DNA from: an uncultured Ruminococcus sp.
GTDB lineage: Bacteria > Bacillota > Clostridia > Oscillospirales > Ruminococcaceae
Length of the DNA stretch: 5,700 nt
Reading direction: 5' to 3'
Assembly: GCA_937898375.1 (NCBI GenBank)
Contig: CALEJX010000296.1
Coordinates: 1-5,700 of the forward strand
Shown one piece after another: positions 4,991 through 5,700 of the stretch; the stretch's first letter is position 1, and each line of letters starts with the position of its first letter. The position numbers and the translations under genes were made by a program. Below the pieces are notes generated by a model. That model was not told the DNA's origin. It did not search any database and saw nothing but the letters and a program-made list of their open reading frames with translations.

Positions 4991-5700
4991 TTATGTGTTG
5001 TCGATTATAAAGTTAAGCCACTTGTCGCAGTATTCGCTCATAAGGTGTATTCCGTCTGAGGAAGCTTCCTCAGGAAGTGCGCCGTCTGCGCCTGCAACGG
5101 CAGAGGTGCAGTCAAGATAATTTATACCCGTCTGCTGTGCCACCTCTGAGATAGCCTGATTGAATGTGGCTACATTCGTGTTGTTTATGGCGTCGCCCTG
5201 CAAACTTCTTGAAGCTGTTACAGGGAGGATAGATTCGGCGTAGATAACGGCGTCAGGCTGTAATTCCTGTATCTTTGTGATAAGCTGTGTATAGCAATCT
5301 TTGAAAGTGTCGATATAAGGCCAGCCAAGTTCGTTGGTGCCGAGGTTTATATACACCCTGCCGTATTGTCTTTCGCCAAGAGCGTCGATAACAGTGCCTG
5401 CGTTGCCGTTTGAGAGGGTGATGTTCTGGTCTGTCATAACGGTGTCGATGTGCATTCCAACAGAGCAAAGGAACGTTGCCTTTGGTTTATCGCAGTTATT
5501 TTGCAGACCCACTGTTCGGGAGTCGCCTATGAAAACTGCGTCGGAAAGGTCATCGGCGTCATCATGGATAACTGCGCTGTCGGTAAGGCTATCATCTATG
5601 CCGCTTTCATCGGTTGTGCTTTCTACCTGAGAGGAGCTTTCAGCCTTGCTTTCAGAGCTTTCACTCACTGCCGCAGAGCTTGAAGAAGCTGACATTTTCT
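4991..5700 (-). CDS. SGNH/GDSL hydrolase family protein, 5' end beyond the window
   Basis: At least 234 residues are visible, counted here from an in-frame Met at 5695. The frame stays open to the window edge, and that Met opens a Ser-rich, low-complexity, acidic stretch (about 1-50) that looks like an extracellular linker. The true start, probably with a signal or membrane anchor, therefore lies to the right. The catalytic domain shows block I FIGDSRTVG (56-63, nucleophile Ser59), GTNELG (119-124) as the block III Gly-Asn, and DGIHL (214-218) with Asp214 and His217. All core SGNH residues are present, so it should be an active esterase or acyltransferase on an extracytoplasmic substrate, plausibly an O-acetylated glycan given the MBOAT and DHHW genes downstream. 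As written it is the most upstream gene visible in the operon; its promoter is outside. Confidence 0.9.
   Translation of the reverse strand, partial: KMSASSSSAAVSESSESKAESSSQVESTTDESGIDDSLTDSAVIHDDADDLSDAVFIGDSRTVGLQNNCDKPKATFLCSVGMHIDTVMTDQNITLSNGNAGTVIDALGERQYGRVYINLGTNELGWPYIDTFKDCYTQLITKIQELQPDAVIYAESILPVTASRSLQGDAINNTNVATFNQAISEVAQQTGINYLDCTSAVAGADGALPEEASSDGIHLMSEYCDKWLNFIIDNT

Noticed and set aside
5334..5683. Plus-strand and alternate minus-strand frames over the SGNH hydrolase
   Set aside because: The annotated frame contains all SGNH blocks in order; the others are shadows.

Overview
The window looks like chromosomal DNA from a moderate-GC Gram-positive anaerobe of the class Clostridia, most plausibly a Ruminococcus-like member of the Oscillospiraceae. 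This rests on AGGAGG-type ribosome binding sites, a Firmicutes-style BirA/biotin operator, hairpin-plus-T terminators, and gene families (DHHW, DUF4358, BioY, DUF1284) typical of that group. The taxonomic call is inference. I see no rRNA, tRNA, CRISPR array, insertion sequence or phage gene.

Left part, plus strand (1-1292): a roughly 280-base leader with no convincing gene precedes a two-gene unit. The leader has a region of small dyads (91-134), a short hairpin (167-183), and a very good sigma-A promoter (TTGACA, 17 bases, TACAAT). Two tandem BirA-like operators (191-223 and 251-283) each have 9-base half-sites separated by exactly 15 bases. The first covers the -35 box and the second covers the ribosome binding site and the start codon. 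The unit encodes BioY, the substrate-binding membrane subunit of an ECF biotin transporter, and overlapping its end a 143-residue cysteine-rich DUF1284 protein of unknown function. The DUF1284 stop codon forms the first bases of a terminator hairpin.

Middle (1293-1772): a strong hairpin with a T-run on its right and a shorter one on its left separates the plus-strand unit from the convergent minus-strand genes. The first of these encodes a hot-dog-fold acyl-CoA thioesterase of the YbgC/4HBT type.

Right part, minus strand (1835-5700): four closely spaced genes (gaps of 17, 13 and 15 bases) run right to left. They encode an SGNH/GDSL hydrolase with a Ser-rich linker (its 5' end lies beyond the window), a DUF4358 lipoprotein, an MBOAT-family membrane O-acyltransferase related to AlgI/DltB, and a membrane-anchored DHHW protein related to AlgJ/AlgX. 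A palindromic terminator resembling a dispersed repeat follows. By analogy with alginate and other O-acetylation systems, the MBOAT protein would move an acyl (probably acetyl) group across the membrane. The DHHW and SGNH proteins would then transfer or remove it on an extracellular glycan. The glycan and the role of the DUF4358 lipoprotein cannot be read from the sequence. This cassette and the BioY-DUF1284 pair are the two places where undescribed biology is most likely.
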